A stretch of DNA of 17,201 nucleotides from CAZFAT01 sp964517075 (GCA_964517075.1 CAZFAT010000066.1:1-17201), one strand, 5' to 3'. Positions 6,262-16,211 are shown, counted from the stretch's first letter. Notes: generated by a model not told the origin, from the letters alone. Numbers and translations are program-made.

Positions 6262-8301
6262 ATGCCGGATGCACGTCGGGGTCGCCCGTCTCTCTGGATC
6301 GCCGCGCTCGTGGTGTCCGTGTCCGTGACGGGTCACGCCGGCCGGGTGGTCGACGCCGTCACGGGCCGCGCGCTCAACGTTCAGGGCGCCGTCACCGGCC
6401 TGCCCTCGCAGACGGCCCCAGCCACGGGCCTCATTCTCGGCCGCGTCATCGACGCGGCCACCAACCGGCCCATGGCGGGGGCCGTGGTGCGGCTGGCCGA
6501 CGTCGGCGCCCCGGCACTCAACGCCATGGCGCCCGTGCCGAGCGCGGCGCCCCCGGTGATGACCAACGCGCAGGGCCACTTCATCTTCCGGCCTCTTGAA
6601 GCGGGCCGGTACACCCTCACGGCGCAGCTTGCCGGCTACATGCCGGGAGCGTTCGGACAGCGACGACCGGGAAGCACGGGTGAGATGCTCGTTGTTTCAC
6701 CCGGGCAACGTCTGACGGACCTGGCGATCAGGATGTGGAAGTACGCCGCGGTGTCGGGCCGGGTGCTGGACGATGCGGGAGAGCCTCTCGTGAACGCGCC
6801 CGTGCGGATCCTGCAACGCCGCATGTTGGCCGGCCGGCGGCAACTCCTTCCACTGGTGAGCACCTATTTCACTGACGATCGCGGCATGTACCGCATCGCC
6901 ACGCTGCCGCCGGGCGACTACTTCATCGCCGTGCCAGCCACTTCCGCCACCGCCCCGGCAGGCCTGGGGCTCGACGACGTGCGCGAAATGGCTCGAGGTG
7001 TCATGGGCAGCGCGGATATGGTCATGCTCCGAGGCGGGTTCACGGTCGGAGACTGGACGGTCGCCACGTCGTCGAGCAGAGGACTCGACACCGGCGGCGT
7101 AGTCGCACCCCAGCCATCTCCGGATGGCCGCCTCCTCGTGTTTCCGACGACGTTTCATCCCGCAGCGTCGCGGATCGGTGACGCAGCTGTCGTCGCGCTC
7201 GACGCCGGCGAAGAACGCACCGACATCGACGTGCGGCTCGCGTTGGTGCCAACCCTGCGCGTGACCGGCACGGTGACCGGACCCGAAGGCGCGATGGCGG
7301 CCGCCACACTGACCCTTGTGCCCCGCGGCGACGGGATCGCCGAAGCCAGCGGGCTGGAAACCGCCACAGCAGTGGCGGATCGCAGCGGCCGGTTCGCATT
7401 CCTCGGCGTGCCGCCCGGAGAGTACGCCGTCAAGGTGTTGCAAGCGCCCCCGCTGGTTGCCGAGAGGCAAGCTGGACCGGCCGGGCAAACTGAGTCGATC
7501 GCCCTGGGAGGCGGCGTCATGATGGCCTCGACCGCGGCCTTTCGCCCCCCGCCTCCGCCGCCGGCCGGCCCGACGCTCTGGGCCGACGTTCCCGTGACCG
7601 TCGGAGATCGCCCCGTGGACGACATGGCCGTCGTCGTCAGGTCAGGCGCAAGGCTGAGCGGCCGCATCGAATTCGACGGAGATGCCGAGCGGCCGGATCC
7701 GGTGGTCCTCCAGCGGATGTTTCTGACGGTGACGCAGACGAACGGCACGCGCGTCGTTGGAGTCCCGCTCGGCCGGTTCGACGCGCAGGGCCGGTTCGCC
7801 ACCGCCGAGTACCCGGCGGGACGCTACTGGGTTTCCCCATCCACCGGGCCAGGCTTGGGCTGGACGCTCAAGTCGATCGTCGCCGCCGGCCGGAACGTGC
7901 TGGACGCTCCCCTCGAGATCGGCTCGACGGACATCGCAGACATCGTCATGACGTACACCACGCGCGTCGGCGAGGTCTCAGGCACTGTCCGGCGCTCGTC
8001 CGCGTCACAGGGTGCGGGCGGGGACGCCGTCGTCGTGCTGTTTCCGGCCGACTACAAAGCGTGGATCGCGAACAGTATGCCGGCCGGGCGCAGCCATACC
8101 GCTGACGTCCGCCCGGACGGCACGTTCCGCGCGAGCGGGCTCCTCGCCGGCGATTACGTCGCCGCGGCCGTGGAATCGGTCTCACGGCTCGAATTGCAGA
8201 ATCCCGACACGATCGCGGCGCTGGCGCGCATCGGGTCCCGTGTCACGCTTGGCGACGGCGACAGTCGAAGCGTGTCACTCACCCCGTCGTCTCTTCGGTG
8301 A
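6262..8301 (+). CDS. Secreted multi-domain carboxypeptidase-regulatory-like repeat protein
   Basis: This encodes 679 residues. The signal peptide is RRGRPSLWIAALVVSVSVTG with cleavage near residue 26 (GHA-GR). The first CarboxypepD_reg-like domain (~55-150) has ILGRVIDAATNRPMAGAVVR, GHFIFRPLEAGRYTLTA and the GY..GAFGQRRPG turn; a second follows (VSGRVLDDAGEPLVNAPVRI, TDDRGMYRIATLPPGDYFIA). Further sandwich modules lie at ~325-395 and ~465-560, linked by a proline-rich stretch (RPPPPPPAGP, ~432-441). The last module (~575-679) ends LGDGDSRSVSLTPSSLR. The start ATG is preceded by AGGGGG with a 4-nt gap, a good ribosome site. It is the second of three tandem paralogues and differs from the first over most of its length. 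No enzyme motif is visible; a secreted binding or structural role is inferred. Array A lies before it, and the third paralogue follows after 22 nt. Confidence 0.88.
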   Translation: MPDARRGRPSLWIAALVVSVSVTGHAGRVVDAVTGRALNVQGAVTGLPSQTAPATGLILGRVIDAATNRPMAGAVVRLADVGAPALNAMAPVPSAAPPVMTNAQGHFIFRPLEAGRYTLTAQLAGYMPGAFGQRRPGSTGEMLVVSPGQRLTDLAIRMWKYAAVSGRVLDDAGEPLVNAPVRILQRRMLAGRRQLLPLVSTYFTDDRGMYRIATLPPGDYFIAVPATSATAPAGLGLDDVREMARGVMGSADMVMLRGGFTVGDWTVATSSSRGLDTGGVVAPQPSPDGRLLVFPTTFHPAASRIGDAAVVALDAGEERTDIDVRLALVPTLRVTGTVTGPEGAMAAATLTLVPRGDGIAEASGLETATAVADRSGRFAFLGVPPGEYAVKVLQAPPLVAERQAGPAGQTESIALGGGVMMASTAAFRPPPPPPAGPTLWADVPVTVGDRPVDDMAVVVRSGARLSGRIEFDGDAERPDPVVLQRMFLTVTQTNGTRVVGVPLGRFDAQGRFATAEYPAGRYWVSPSTGPGLGWTLKSIVAAGRNVLDAPLEIGSTDIADIVMTYTTRVGEVSGTVRRSSASQGAGGDAVVVLFPADYKAWIANSMPAGRSHTADVRPDGTFRASGLLAGDYVAAAVESVSRLELQNPDTIAALARIGSRVTLGDGDSRSVSLTPSSLR

Positions 8302-8323
8302 GCGCTTACTCCAGAGTGACGTG

Positions 8324-10177
8324 ATGACACCGCACCATCTCCCCCTGGCTCTCGTCGCCACGGCCTGGCTGGCGGCCGCTGGCTCTCTGAACGGACACGC
8401 GCAGCCACAAACAGCGCAAGCTCCTGCCCGCGACGCGCCAGCGGCCAGGCCACCGGCCGCCGGCACGGGGTCCATCAGGGGAACGGTCGCGCTCGATGCC
8501 TCGTCGGCCGCGCCGATTCGACGCGCGATCGTGCGAATCACCAACCAGGAAGTATTCGGCCCCCGCCTTGCCATCACGGACGAAGCCGGGCGTTTCGCGG
8601 TGGAAGGACTACCAGCCGGCCGATATCTGATCTCGGTGGCGAAGGGAGGATACCTCGACGCCGCGTACGGAGCGCGAACACTCCGCGCGCCGGGACGGCC
8701 AATCGTAGTGGCCGATGGCCAGCGTGTGACAGATGTGGTCGTGCGCCTCCAGCGGGGTGCCGCGATCACGGGACGGGTCATGGATCAGCAGGGTCTACCG
8801 GTTCCGGCACGGGTCACCGTCGTCGATCGGAAGACGAGCCGCACCGTTGCCGTTCGAGGCCTCGGCCTCCTCGGGAGCGACGACCGGGGCATCTACCGCG
8901 TCCACGGGCTGCCGGCCGGATCGTATGTGATCTCGGTCACGCCTTCGGTCAGCGGCTCCCGGCTGACGACCGCTGCCGAAGTGGAATGGGTGCAGCGGTC
9001 CGGAGCGGTTGGCGCAGGCGGTGGCACAGCACCCACGCCCGGCGCGATGGTCACCTACGCTCCCGTCTACGCGCCCGGAACAACGGACCTCGAACGAGCG
9101 ACGACCGTGACGCTGCGCGCCGGCGACGAGCGATCGGGCGTCGACGTCACGCTCGAGCTGGTGAGGACGTCAGAGGTCCGCGGCCGCGTGCAGCGCGCGG
9201 ATGGTGGGCCGGTGAGTCTGGTACAGGTGCTGCCCGTGCCGCAGGGAAGTGCAGTCGTGGGGCCTGCCGGTCCATCGGTTCGGGCCGCCGGCGTCGACGC
9301 GAACGGCGAATTCGTCCTCAATGGGCTGCTGCCGGGCCGGTACACGATCACGGCGCGCGCGTCGAGCGCCGCACCGGCTGCGCGCGGCGCCCGTGCCGGC
9401 GGCGCGCCTTCGGCGGCACCCGCTGCCGCCCGCGCCGGTGGTCCACCCGCCGGGCCTGATCTGTTCGCGATCGAGGAGATTACCGTCACAGGCGATCCCA
9501 TCAACGGGCTGTCGCTGGTCCTTCAACCCGGACTGAAGTTGGCGGGCCGCCTCGTGTTCGAGGCAACTACCACCGCGCCGCCGGCGAAACACCCGGGCGG
9601 GTCGATCCGGCTCTCGTCCGCGCCCGGCAGCGCGGTGGCAATTGGCGTGTCAACGCGAGTTTCGGAGGATGGCACGTTCGCCTTGGGCGGACTGCTCCCC
9701 GGCGCCTACCTGCTGTCCCCCTCCTTGGGCGCCACCGCCTCGGGCACGACGTGGATGGCGAGGTCTGCGATGGCCGGCGGGCGCAACATCCTGGACACCC
9801 CGCTGGACCTGCGGCCCAACGCCGACGTGGGCGAGATCGTCGTGACATTCACCGACCGGGTGTCGGAGCTGTCCGGACGGGTAACGGATCAGGCGGACCG
9901 GCCCGCACCGGAGTTCTTCATCGTCGTCTTCTCCACCGACCCCGAGCGCTGGTTTCAGAACTCGCGATGGCTGAAGTTCCCTCAGCGTCCGTCGGCCGAA
10001 GGCCGGTACGTCTTCACCGGCTTGCCAGCCGGCGAGTACTACCTGGCGGCGTTGCCTGAATACGAATCGCAGACCTGGCACACGCCAGAGTTTCTCGAAC
10101 AAGTCGCGACCGGCGCCATCAAGGTCACGATCGGCGAGGGCGAGAAGAAGACGCAGGATGTGAAGCTGGGAATCTGA
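8324..10177 (+). CDS. Secreted multi-domain carboxypeptidase-regulatory-like repeat protein
   Basis: From ATG 8324 this encodes 617 residues; a GTG one codon upstream is an alternative. The signal peptide has the core LPLALVATAWLAAAG and cleavage after GHA near residue 26, followed by an Ala/Pro linker. Domain 1 starts near 46 (GSIRGTVALDASSAAPIRRA, TDEAGRFAVEGLPAGRYLIS, GGYLDAAYGARTLRAPGRP); a second follows (ITGRVMDQQGLPVPARVTVV, SDDRGIYRVHGLPAGSYVIS), then more sandwich modules and an Ala/Gly/Pro-rich linker (~350-380). The last module (~515-617) includes LSGRVTDQADRPAPEFFIVV, FTGLPAGEYYLAALPEYE and GEGEKKTQDVKLGI. The start is chosen because the frame upstream overlaps the previous gene and is not protein-like, while the signal peptide begins here. 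The 22-nt gap indicates co-transcription with the preceding paralogue. It converges with the NYN gene, with only six bases between the two stops. Function unknown, presumably like its neighbours. Confidence 0.87.
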   Translation: MTPHHLPLALVATAWLAAAGSLNGHAQPQTAQAPARDAPAARPPAAGTGSIRGTVALDASSAAPIRRAIVRITNQEVFGPRLAITDEAGRFAVEGLPAGRYLISVAKGGYLDAAYGARTLRAPGRPIVVADGQRVTDVVVRLQRGAAITGRVMDQQGLPVPARVTVVDRKTSRTVAVRGLGLLGSDDRGIYRVHGLPAGSYVISVTPSVSGSRLTTAAEVEWVQRSGAVGAGGGTAPTPGAMVTYAPVYAPGTTDLERATTVTLRAGDERSGVDVTLELVRTSEVRGRVQRADGGPVSLVQVLPVPQGSAVVGPAGPSVRAAGVDANGEFVLNGLLPGRYTITARASSAAPAARGARAGGAPSAAPAAARAGGPPAGPDLFAIEEITVTGDPINGLSLVLQPGLKLAGRLVFEATTTAPPAKHPGGSIRLSSAPGSAVAIGVSTRVSEDGTFALGGLLPGAYLLSPSLGATASGTTWMARSAMAGGRNILDTPLDLRPNADVGEIVVTFTDRVSELSGRVTDQADRPAPEFFIVVFSTDPERWFQNSRWLKFPQRPSAEGRYVFTGLPAGEYYLAALPEYESQTWHTPEFLEQVATGAIKVTIGEGEKKTQDVKLGI

Positions 10178-10183
10178 GTCCGC

Positions 10184-11626
10184 TTATCTCGCCTTCCGCG
10201 CCCGTGGCGCGCGCGGCGTGGCGCTGGTCGACCGCGGACGGCGGCGGCGCCCTTTCGGCGCGGCCGCAGCGATCGGCTGCTCGGCGGCGTTGCTGACGTC
10301 GTCCACCGCATCCTCCAGCGGCATCACGGACACGCCCACCTCCGCGGCCGCGGCAGCCACCGGCATCGCGTCATCGTCGGGCGGTCCGTAGTCGGCGTCA
10401 GACGTCCCGTAGTCGGCTCGATTGCCGTCCACGTCGGCGGTGGGCGGGGCGACCCGCGATGAGGTCGTCGGCGCCGGCGCAGCGCCGTTCGCCTGAAAGA
10501 CCCGAATCACGCCCTGGCGATCGCGCTCGACGCGAACGGCGCCGTCCCTGTGCGCGGCGCGCAGCAGGTCGGCCAGGTTCGCGAAGCCGAATGCCCGTTC
10601 GTCGAACGACGGGCTCCCCTGGCGGATCATCTGTTTCACATTGCGCAGGTACATCGGCCAGCGGCGAACCTCGGCCGACGCCAGGATCTCCCGAAACGCG
10701 CGGAGGCCATCGGTCGGTGTGCCGATGACGGCCGGCGGCGGGGTCGGCGCCAATGACGCTCCGCGCGCGTCGGCCGGAGGCGGCGCGGCGGCCGCTTCGG
10801 ACGCCCCCTCGGTCTCGTCGTGCGACCCGCCATTCTCGGCCGCGAGCGCCCGGCCCTCCGCGGGACCGACGAGCCAGCCGCCTTTGCCCTGCTGCACGCG
10901 CAGCACGCCGATCTTCTCGAGCTTCTGGGCGAAATCGCGGAACGAGCCCGCGCCGTAGCTGCGCTCCGAGAAGGTCGAGTCGAGCTGCAATAGCGTCGTC
11001 TTCAGAAGCCCGAGCTGTGGCGAGACCTCGCGATCGGCGAGCACTTTCAGGGCGCGCGTGACCAGTGGAATCGCCTGCTCGATGGGCGCGCGATCCAGGC
11101 GCGCGTCGCGGCCCGACTGCCGCCGGCCCCCGCCGCCGCCGCTGCCGGCCGCCGCGCCCACGAGGTTCTCGTACGCGATGAACTCGTGGCAGTTGCGCTG
11201 CAGGATGCCGCTCGTGAACTGGCGCCCGCCCACCACGAACACCTTCTTGTCGTACTGCTTCAGCTTCTCGACCAGGCTGATGAAGTCGCTGTCGCCGCCG
11301 ACGATGACGAAGGCGTTGATGTGCGGGTGGGTGAAGGCCATCTCGAGCGCGTCGAGCGCCAGATTGATGTCGGCGCCGTTCTTGTCCCCGCCGGGCGTGA
11401 GATTGCGCTGCACCATGCGGATGGCGTGCTGCGTCAACTGCCGGCTGTGGCTGGCCGCGCGCTGCCAGTCGCTGTAGGCCATCTTCGAGACGACCTCCCC
11501 GCGCTCCTTCAGCGCCTCGAGCACGACGCCCGCGTCAAAGGTGGATCCCAGGGTGTTCTTGACCCCGATCTCGATGTTGTCGAAGTCGATGAACACGGCG
11601 ATGCGGAGGCGGTCAGTGTCAGCCAC
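10184..11626 (-). CDS. NYN-domain (PIN-like) RNase with two OST-HTH/LOTUS domains
   Basis: From the GTG at 11626 this encodes 480 residues. The NYN domain (~8-157, LabA/DUF88 type) has the acidic residues of a PIN-like metal-dependent nuclease: D14 and D16 in VFIDFDN, D86 in KNGADINLALDALE, D112 and D114 in VIVGGDSDF. A glycine-rich linker follows, then two winged-helix OST-HTH/LOTUS domains (~182-256, KTTLLQLDSTFSERSYGAGS; ~306-378, RNVKQMIRQGSPSFDERAFG), which in other proteins bind RNA or protein partners. The tail (~380-480) is disordered, first acidic and then strongly basic (GRRRRPRSTS..RAPRARKAR). The GTG is preferred over the TTG at 11650 because homologues as I know them begin about there and AAGGA lies four bases before it. 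It follows the DEAD-box helicase gene by 39 nt on the same strand. A role in RNA cleavage or turnover is likely; the target is unknown. Confidence 0.88.
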   Translation of the reverse strand: MADTDRLRIAVFIDFDNIEIGVKNTLGSTFDAGVVLEALKERGEVVSKMAYSDWQRAASHSRQLTQHAIRMVQRNLTPGGDKNGADINLALDALEMAFTHPHINAFVIVGGDSDFISLVEKLKQYDKKVFVVGGRQFTSGILQRNCHEFIAYENLVGAAAGSGGGGGRRQSGRDARLDRAPIEQAIPLVTRALKVLADREVSPQLGLLKTTLLQLDSTFSERSYGAGSFRDFAQKLEKIGVLRVQQGKGGWLVGPAEGRALAAENGGSHDETEGASEAAAAPPPADARGASLAPTPPPAVIGTPTDGLRAFREILASAEVRRWPMYLRNVKQMIRQGSPSFDERAFGFANLADLLRAAHRDGAVRVERDRQGVIRVFQANGAAPAPTTSSRVAPPTADVDGNRADYGTSDADYGPPDDDAMPVAAAAAEVGVSVMPLEDAVDDVSNAAEQPIAAAAPKGRRRRPRSTSATPRAPRARKAR

Positions 11627-11633
11627 ACAATCC

Positions 11634-11660
11634 TTGAAAGCGAAAGTCAAAAGTTAGAAG
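11634..11660. repeat. Degenerate 7-nt-period array B
   Basis: On the plus strand the units are TTGAAAG, CGAAAG, TCAAAAG and TTAGAAG, three of 7 nt and one of 6 nt, all ending in AAG. It fills nearly all of the 39-nt gap between the helicase stop and the NYN start; the complement of its first unit adjoins the NYN ribosome site AAGGA. It is A/T-rich in a GC-rich setting. It is short, so chance cannot be excluded for this array alone. Confidence 0.45.
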
Positions 11661-11665
11661 CCCCA

Positions 11666-13186
<1,521 letters not shown>

Positions 13187-13204
13187 GACCGGGCCGGCCG
13201 TCGT

Positions 13205-13210
13205 TACACT
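13205..13210 (+). promoter_or_regulatory. -10-like box TACACT, leaderless arrangement
   Basis: TACACT (four of six consensus bases, TAnnnT form) lies exactly six bases before the GTG at 13217, the same distance as at 660-672. No -35 box is convincing at 16-18 bp. It supports GTG 13217 as the start of a leaderless message. Confidence 0.4.
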
Positions 13211-13216
13211 GGCGGG

Positions 13217-13606
13217 GTGAGCCTGCCCGAGCGGTCAGCCCGGCGCATCGATGCCGGCGCCGCCCTCGCCACGCACGAGGCGGACGAGGACTTGCGCACG
13301 TTCGTCACCTGCTGCCGGACGCACCGCGCCGACATCGGCCAGCGGCAGGTGATCGTCCGGCTCGACGGCGGCCCGACGGTCCAGCTGCTCTTCGGCGACT
13401 CCTGGACCGAGGAGATCCAGCCCGGCCGCCATCACCTGCGCGTGCACAACACGCTCTTCTGGAAGAACCTGCGCTTCACGACCGAGCCCGGCGAACACCT
13501 CGAGTTCCAGATCATCAACCAGGCACGCTGGTGGACGGCGGGCATGGCGGGCCTCCTCGGCGCCGCGCCGCTCTTCCTGACGACTCTTCAAAGGCACAGG
13601 CTCTGA
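13217..13606 (+). CDS. Small PEGA-like beta-domain protein with C-terminal membrane helix
   Basis: From the GTG at 13217 this encodes 129 residues. The N-terminal ~40 residues are polar and include CC at 32-33. Residues ~41-102 form a compact beta domain: RQVIVRLDGGPTVQLLFGDS, then EIQPGRHHLRVHNTLFWKNL and FTTEPGEHLEF. The 'pressing to the body' pattern (polar strand, PG turn, HxLRxHN strand, PGExxxF) resembles PEGA domains, usually surface or carbohydrate-associated. A hydrophobic stretch at ~106-124 (AGMAGLLGAAPLFLT) is a likely C-terminal membrane anchor, followed by RHRL. There is no signal peptide, so the domain may face the cytoplasm with a tail anchor. It is divergent from the helicase and converges with glgC, 18 bases from it. 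The start is chosen for the TACACT box and because upstream codons (from 13151) overlap the helicase start. The exact function is unknown. Confidence 0.72.
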   Translation: MSLPERSARRIDAGAALATHEADEDLRTFVTCCRTHRADIGQRQVIVRLDGGPTVQLLFGDSWTEEIQPGRHHLRVHNTLFWKNLRFTTEPGEHLEFQIINQARWWTAGMAGLLGAAPLFLTTLQRHRL

Positions 13607-13624
13607 CGGCCGAATCGACGACGC

Positions 13625-14944
13625 TCAGATCGACGTGCCGTGCGGGACCACCCCGTTCTTCGGCACGATCACGATCCCGTCCCGGATGTAGTACAGCTCG
13701 TGGTCGACCGAGTCGGGCTTGCCGGCCGGCGAGATGTGGACGTCGTTGCCGATGCGGGCGTTCTTGTCGATGATCGCGTTTTCGATGACCGTGTTGCGGC
13801 CGATGCCGATGGACGGCACGCCGCGCGCCTGATGCTCGGCGATCGAGAGCGCCGACTCGTAGTAGTCGCAGCCGAGGACAATCGCGCGGTGCAGCCGGCT
13901 GCCCGACGCGATGATGCTGCGGATGCCCACGATCGACTCCTGGATGTCCGCATGGCTGATGATGCAGCCGTCCGAGATGATGGCGTGGTCGATCTGCGCG
14001 CCGTTGATCTTCGACGCCGGCAGCCAGCGCGGGCGCGTGAACATGGGCGCGGTCATGTCGAAAAAGTTGAACCGCGGCAGGTCCGACGCCAGCTCGAGGT
14101 TCGCGTCGAAGAACGCCCGAATCGTCCCGATGTCCTCCCAGTAGCCCTGGAAGATGTACGACAGCACGCGCCGTGAGGCAATCGCGGTCGGGATGATGTG
14201 CCGGCCGAAATCGGGCTGGGTGCTGTCGAGCACCTCCCGCAGGACGTCGCGGCCGAAGATATAGATGCCCATCGAGGCCAGCAGCAGGTCGTCCCCGTCG
14301 CCGGCGAGGCCCAGTTTCTCGTAGAGCGCGCCCGGAATGCGCAGGCTGTCGTGCACCGCCGGATCCTGCGGCTTCTCGACGAAGCGCGTGATGCGCCGCT
14401 CGTGATCGATCTGGATGATGCCGAGCGCGGTCGCCTCGCGCCGGTGCACCGGAAGGGTCGCCACCGTCACATCCGCGCCGGTGTCGATGTGCTGCGCAAT
14501 CATCGGCCGGTAGTCCATCCGGTAGAGCTGATCGCCGCTCAGGATGAGCACCTGATCGAAGTCGTGATTCAGCAGGTGGACGAGGTTCTTGCGGACCGCG
14601 TCGGCCGTGCCTTCGTACCAGGACGTGTCCGAGTACGTCTGCTCGGCCGCCAGAATCTCCACGAACCCGCTCGAGAACTGGTCGAACTTGTACGACTGCG
14701 CCACGTGCCGGTGAAGCGAGGCCGAGTTGAACTGCGTCAGCAGGTAGATGCGCCGCAGATCGGAATTGATGCAGTTCGAGATCGGAATGTCGACCAGCCG
14801 GTACTTGCCCGCGAGCGGCACCGCCGGCTTCGCCCGCTCCTTCGTGAGCGGAAACAACCGCGTCCCCGCGCCGCCCCCGAGAATGATGGCCAGCACCCGG
14901 CTGGTGTTCGGCGACATCCGCGCCGTACCCTGCGTCGACGTCAT
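13625..14944 (-). CDS. glgC: Glucose-1-phosphate adenylyltransferase (ADP-glucose pyrophosphorylase)
   Basis: This enzyme makes ADP-glucose from ATP and glucose-1-phosphate, the first committed step of bacterial glycogen synthesis. The 439 residues match the usual length. The nucleotidyltransferase domain shows GGGAGTRL (23-30), ERAKPAVPLAGKYRLVDIPI (36-55), WYEGTADAVRKN (109-120), SGDQLYRMDY (136-145, with the metal-binding Asp138), FVEKP (188-192) and YWEDIGT (268-274). The C-terminal part (~315-420) is a left-handed beta-helix with isoleucine-rich hexapeptide repeats (IISDGCIISHADI, SIVGIRSIIASGSRL), where allosteric effectors bind. The form is closer to the cyanobacterial/plant type than to the enterobacterial one. 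An alternative start is ATG 14917 (MSPNTSRVL). It follows the MFS gene by 34 nt, with array C in between. The other glycogen genes are not in the window. Confidence 0.95.
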   Translation of the reverse strand: MTSTQGTARMSPNTSRVLAIILGGGAGTRLFPLTKERAKPAVPLAGKYRLVDIPISNCINSDLRRIYLLTQFNSASLHRHVAQSYKFDQFSSGFVEILAAEQTYSDTSWYEGTADAVRKNLVHLLNHDFDQVLILSGDQLYRMDYRPMIAQHIDTGADVTVATLPVHRREATALGIIQIDHERRITRFVEKPQDPAVHDSLRIPGALYEKLGLAGDGDDLLLASMGIYIFGRDVLREVLDSTQPDFGRHIIPTAIASRRVLSYIFQGYWEDIGTIRAFFDANLELASDLPRFNFFDMTAPMFTRPRWLPASKINGAQIDHAIISDGCIISHADIQESIVGIRSIIASGSRLHRAIVLGCDYYESALSIAEHQARGVPSIGIGRNTVIENAIIDKNARIGNDVHISPAGKPDSVDHELYYIRDGIVIVPKNGVVPHGTSI

Positions 14945-14962
14945 GAGCGGCCTCTGGAGAGA

Positions 14963-15010
14963 CTTCGAATTGACGGCTTCAACTTCGAACTTCTGGCTTC
15001 AGACTTCTCA
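14963..15010. repeat. Degenerate 7-nt-period array C, reaching into a coding end
   Basis: On the minus strand the units are TGAGAAG, TCTGAAG, CCAGAAG, TTCGAAG, TTGAAG, CCGTCAA and TTCGAAG, six of 7 nt and one of 6 nt, mostly NNNGAAG. The array begins inside the last codons of the MFS gene, supplies its stop (14981-14979) and continues into the gap before glgC. The 7-nt steps of the CTTC word on the plus strand are at 15004, 14997, 14990, 14983 and 14977. Confidence 0.65.
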
Positions 15011-16211
15011 CGTGCCGGTGCCGCCACCTGGCCTGTGCCCAGATGCCGACCAGCGCCGCGAACCCGGCCGTGAGGAGCCCGCTCACCGCCACGGCACTCG
15101 CGTGGGCGTGCTGCGGGAACAGGTGGCTCGACACGGCGCCCACGGCGGGACCGGCGAAGATGCCCACGCCGAGCGCCGCCTCGTGCAGTCCGCCCAGTTC
15201 GGCCCGCGCCTCCCCCACGTCCATCGAGTAGAACAGCGAGGAATAGTACAGCAGGCCGCAGGCGACGCCGAAGCCGACCTGGGCGGCCATGACCACGGCC
15301 AGGACCGGCGCCAGCAGGATCACCACGAAGCTGACCAGCAGCAGCAGGTAGCCCCCCACCAGCCACCGGAACCGGTAGTGCCACCCGGTCCAGTGCCACA
15401 ACCAGATGAACGCCGCCAACCGGCCAAAGAGCCACACCGAACAGAACACCCCGACCTGCCCGGCCGTCAGCCCGAACTTCGTCGCGAGCCCCGGCATGAG
15501 CGCGATGAGCGTGAACACGGCCACGAACGACAGCGGGTTGGCGAACCAGCCCAGCTTGAGAAACGTCGCCGGCGGCACCGAGGTGGGGACGATGGCCGCC
15601 TCGGACGGGCGGGCGTCGGCCACGCTGGGCGGCCCGGATTCCGCCGCCTGTGTCGCGAGCCCGGCCAGCCAGCGCGTCACGATCAGGCCGAGAAGGTAGA
15701 TCCCGGCGGGCACCCAGAACACCGCCCCCACGCCCAGCCAGGCGTAGAGGCTGCCGCCGGTGAAGTAGGCGAAGGCCGCCGCGGCGGACCACATCGCGTT
15801 GTACCAACCGATGGCGTGCGGGACCCGGGCTGACGGCTCGTGCTCGGTGATCAGGGCCTCGAGCGCCGGCCAGATGAACAGCAGCACCACGCTGAAGACG
15901 GCAATGACCGCGACCTCGAGGGCCGCCGTCGGGGCCAGCGCCCCGGCGGCCATGCAGAGCGTCAGGCCACCAAAGCCGATCGTCAGACTGGTGTGAAAGC
16001 CATGCCGCTCGGCGAACTTGCCGCACTGCCAGGCCGACACGACGTAGATCGCGCCATGCAGCGCGGCGACAGCCAGGTTCTCACGGTCGCCGAACCCGAA
16101 CCGGTCGCGCAGAAAGAAGAACAGGTAGCCGAAGAAGTACGACGAGGCGAGCGTCGCCAGCGCCGTCAGCAGGTAGTAGCCAGACTTGAGCCGACTGATC
16201 GAGACTGTCAC
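14979..16211 (-). CDS. Major facilitator superfamily (MFS) transporter
   Basis: From the GTG at 16211 this encodes 410 residues with about 12 hydrophobic segments, for example ~11-34 (GYYLLTALATLASSYFFGYL), ~48-62, ~76-92, ~98-118, ~137-155, ~163-180, ~225-241, ~252-272, ~283-303, ~305-326, ~345-362 and ~372-392. A polar loop of ~35 residues (~186-220) lies between the two six-helix halves, and the short loop after helix 2 reads GKFAERHG, a version of the MFS loop 2-3 motif. The substrate cannot be told. A longer frame reaches to 16349 but would overlap the peptidase gene, and its N-terminal 46 residues are not membrane-like, so GTG 16211 is preferred; no good ribosome site is visible. The last residues (SLKPEVRS) are encoded by array C and are not expected to matter for transport. 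It lies 49 nt after the peptidase gene and 34 nt before glgC, possibly in one operon. Confidence 0.87.
   Translation of the reverse strand: MTVSISRLKSGYYLLTALATLASSYFFGYLFFFLRDRFGFGDRENLAVAALHGAIYVVSAWQCGKFAERHGFHTSLTIGFGGLTLCMAAGALAPTAALEVAVIAVFSVVLLFIWPALEALITEHEPSARVPHAIGWYNAMWSAAAAFAYFTGGSLYAWLGVGAVFWVPAGIYLLGLIVTRWLAGLATQAAESGPPSVADARPSEAAIVPTSVPPATFLKLGWFANPLSFVAVFTLIALMPGLATKFGLTAGQVGVFCSVWLFGRLAAFIWLWHWTGWHYRFRWLVGGYLLLLVSFVVILLAPVLAVVMAAQVGFGVACGLLYYSSLFYSMDVGEARAELGGLHEAALGVGIFAGPAVGAVSSHLFPQHAHASAVAVSGLLTAGFAALVGIWAQARWRHRHVRSLKPEVRS

Noticed and set aside
8012..8323. Start of the third repeat protein upstream of 8321, overlapping the second gene
   Set aside because: The upstream codons overlap the preceding gene in another frame and read as low-complexity Arg/Ser; the signal peptide begins at 8324.
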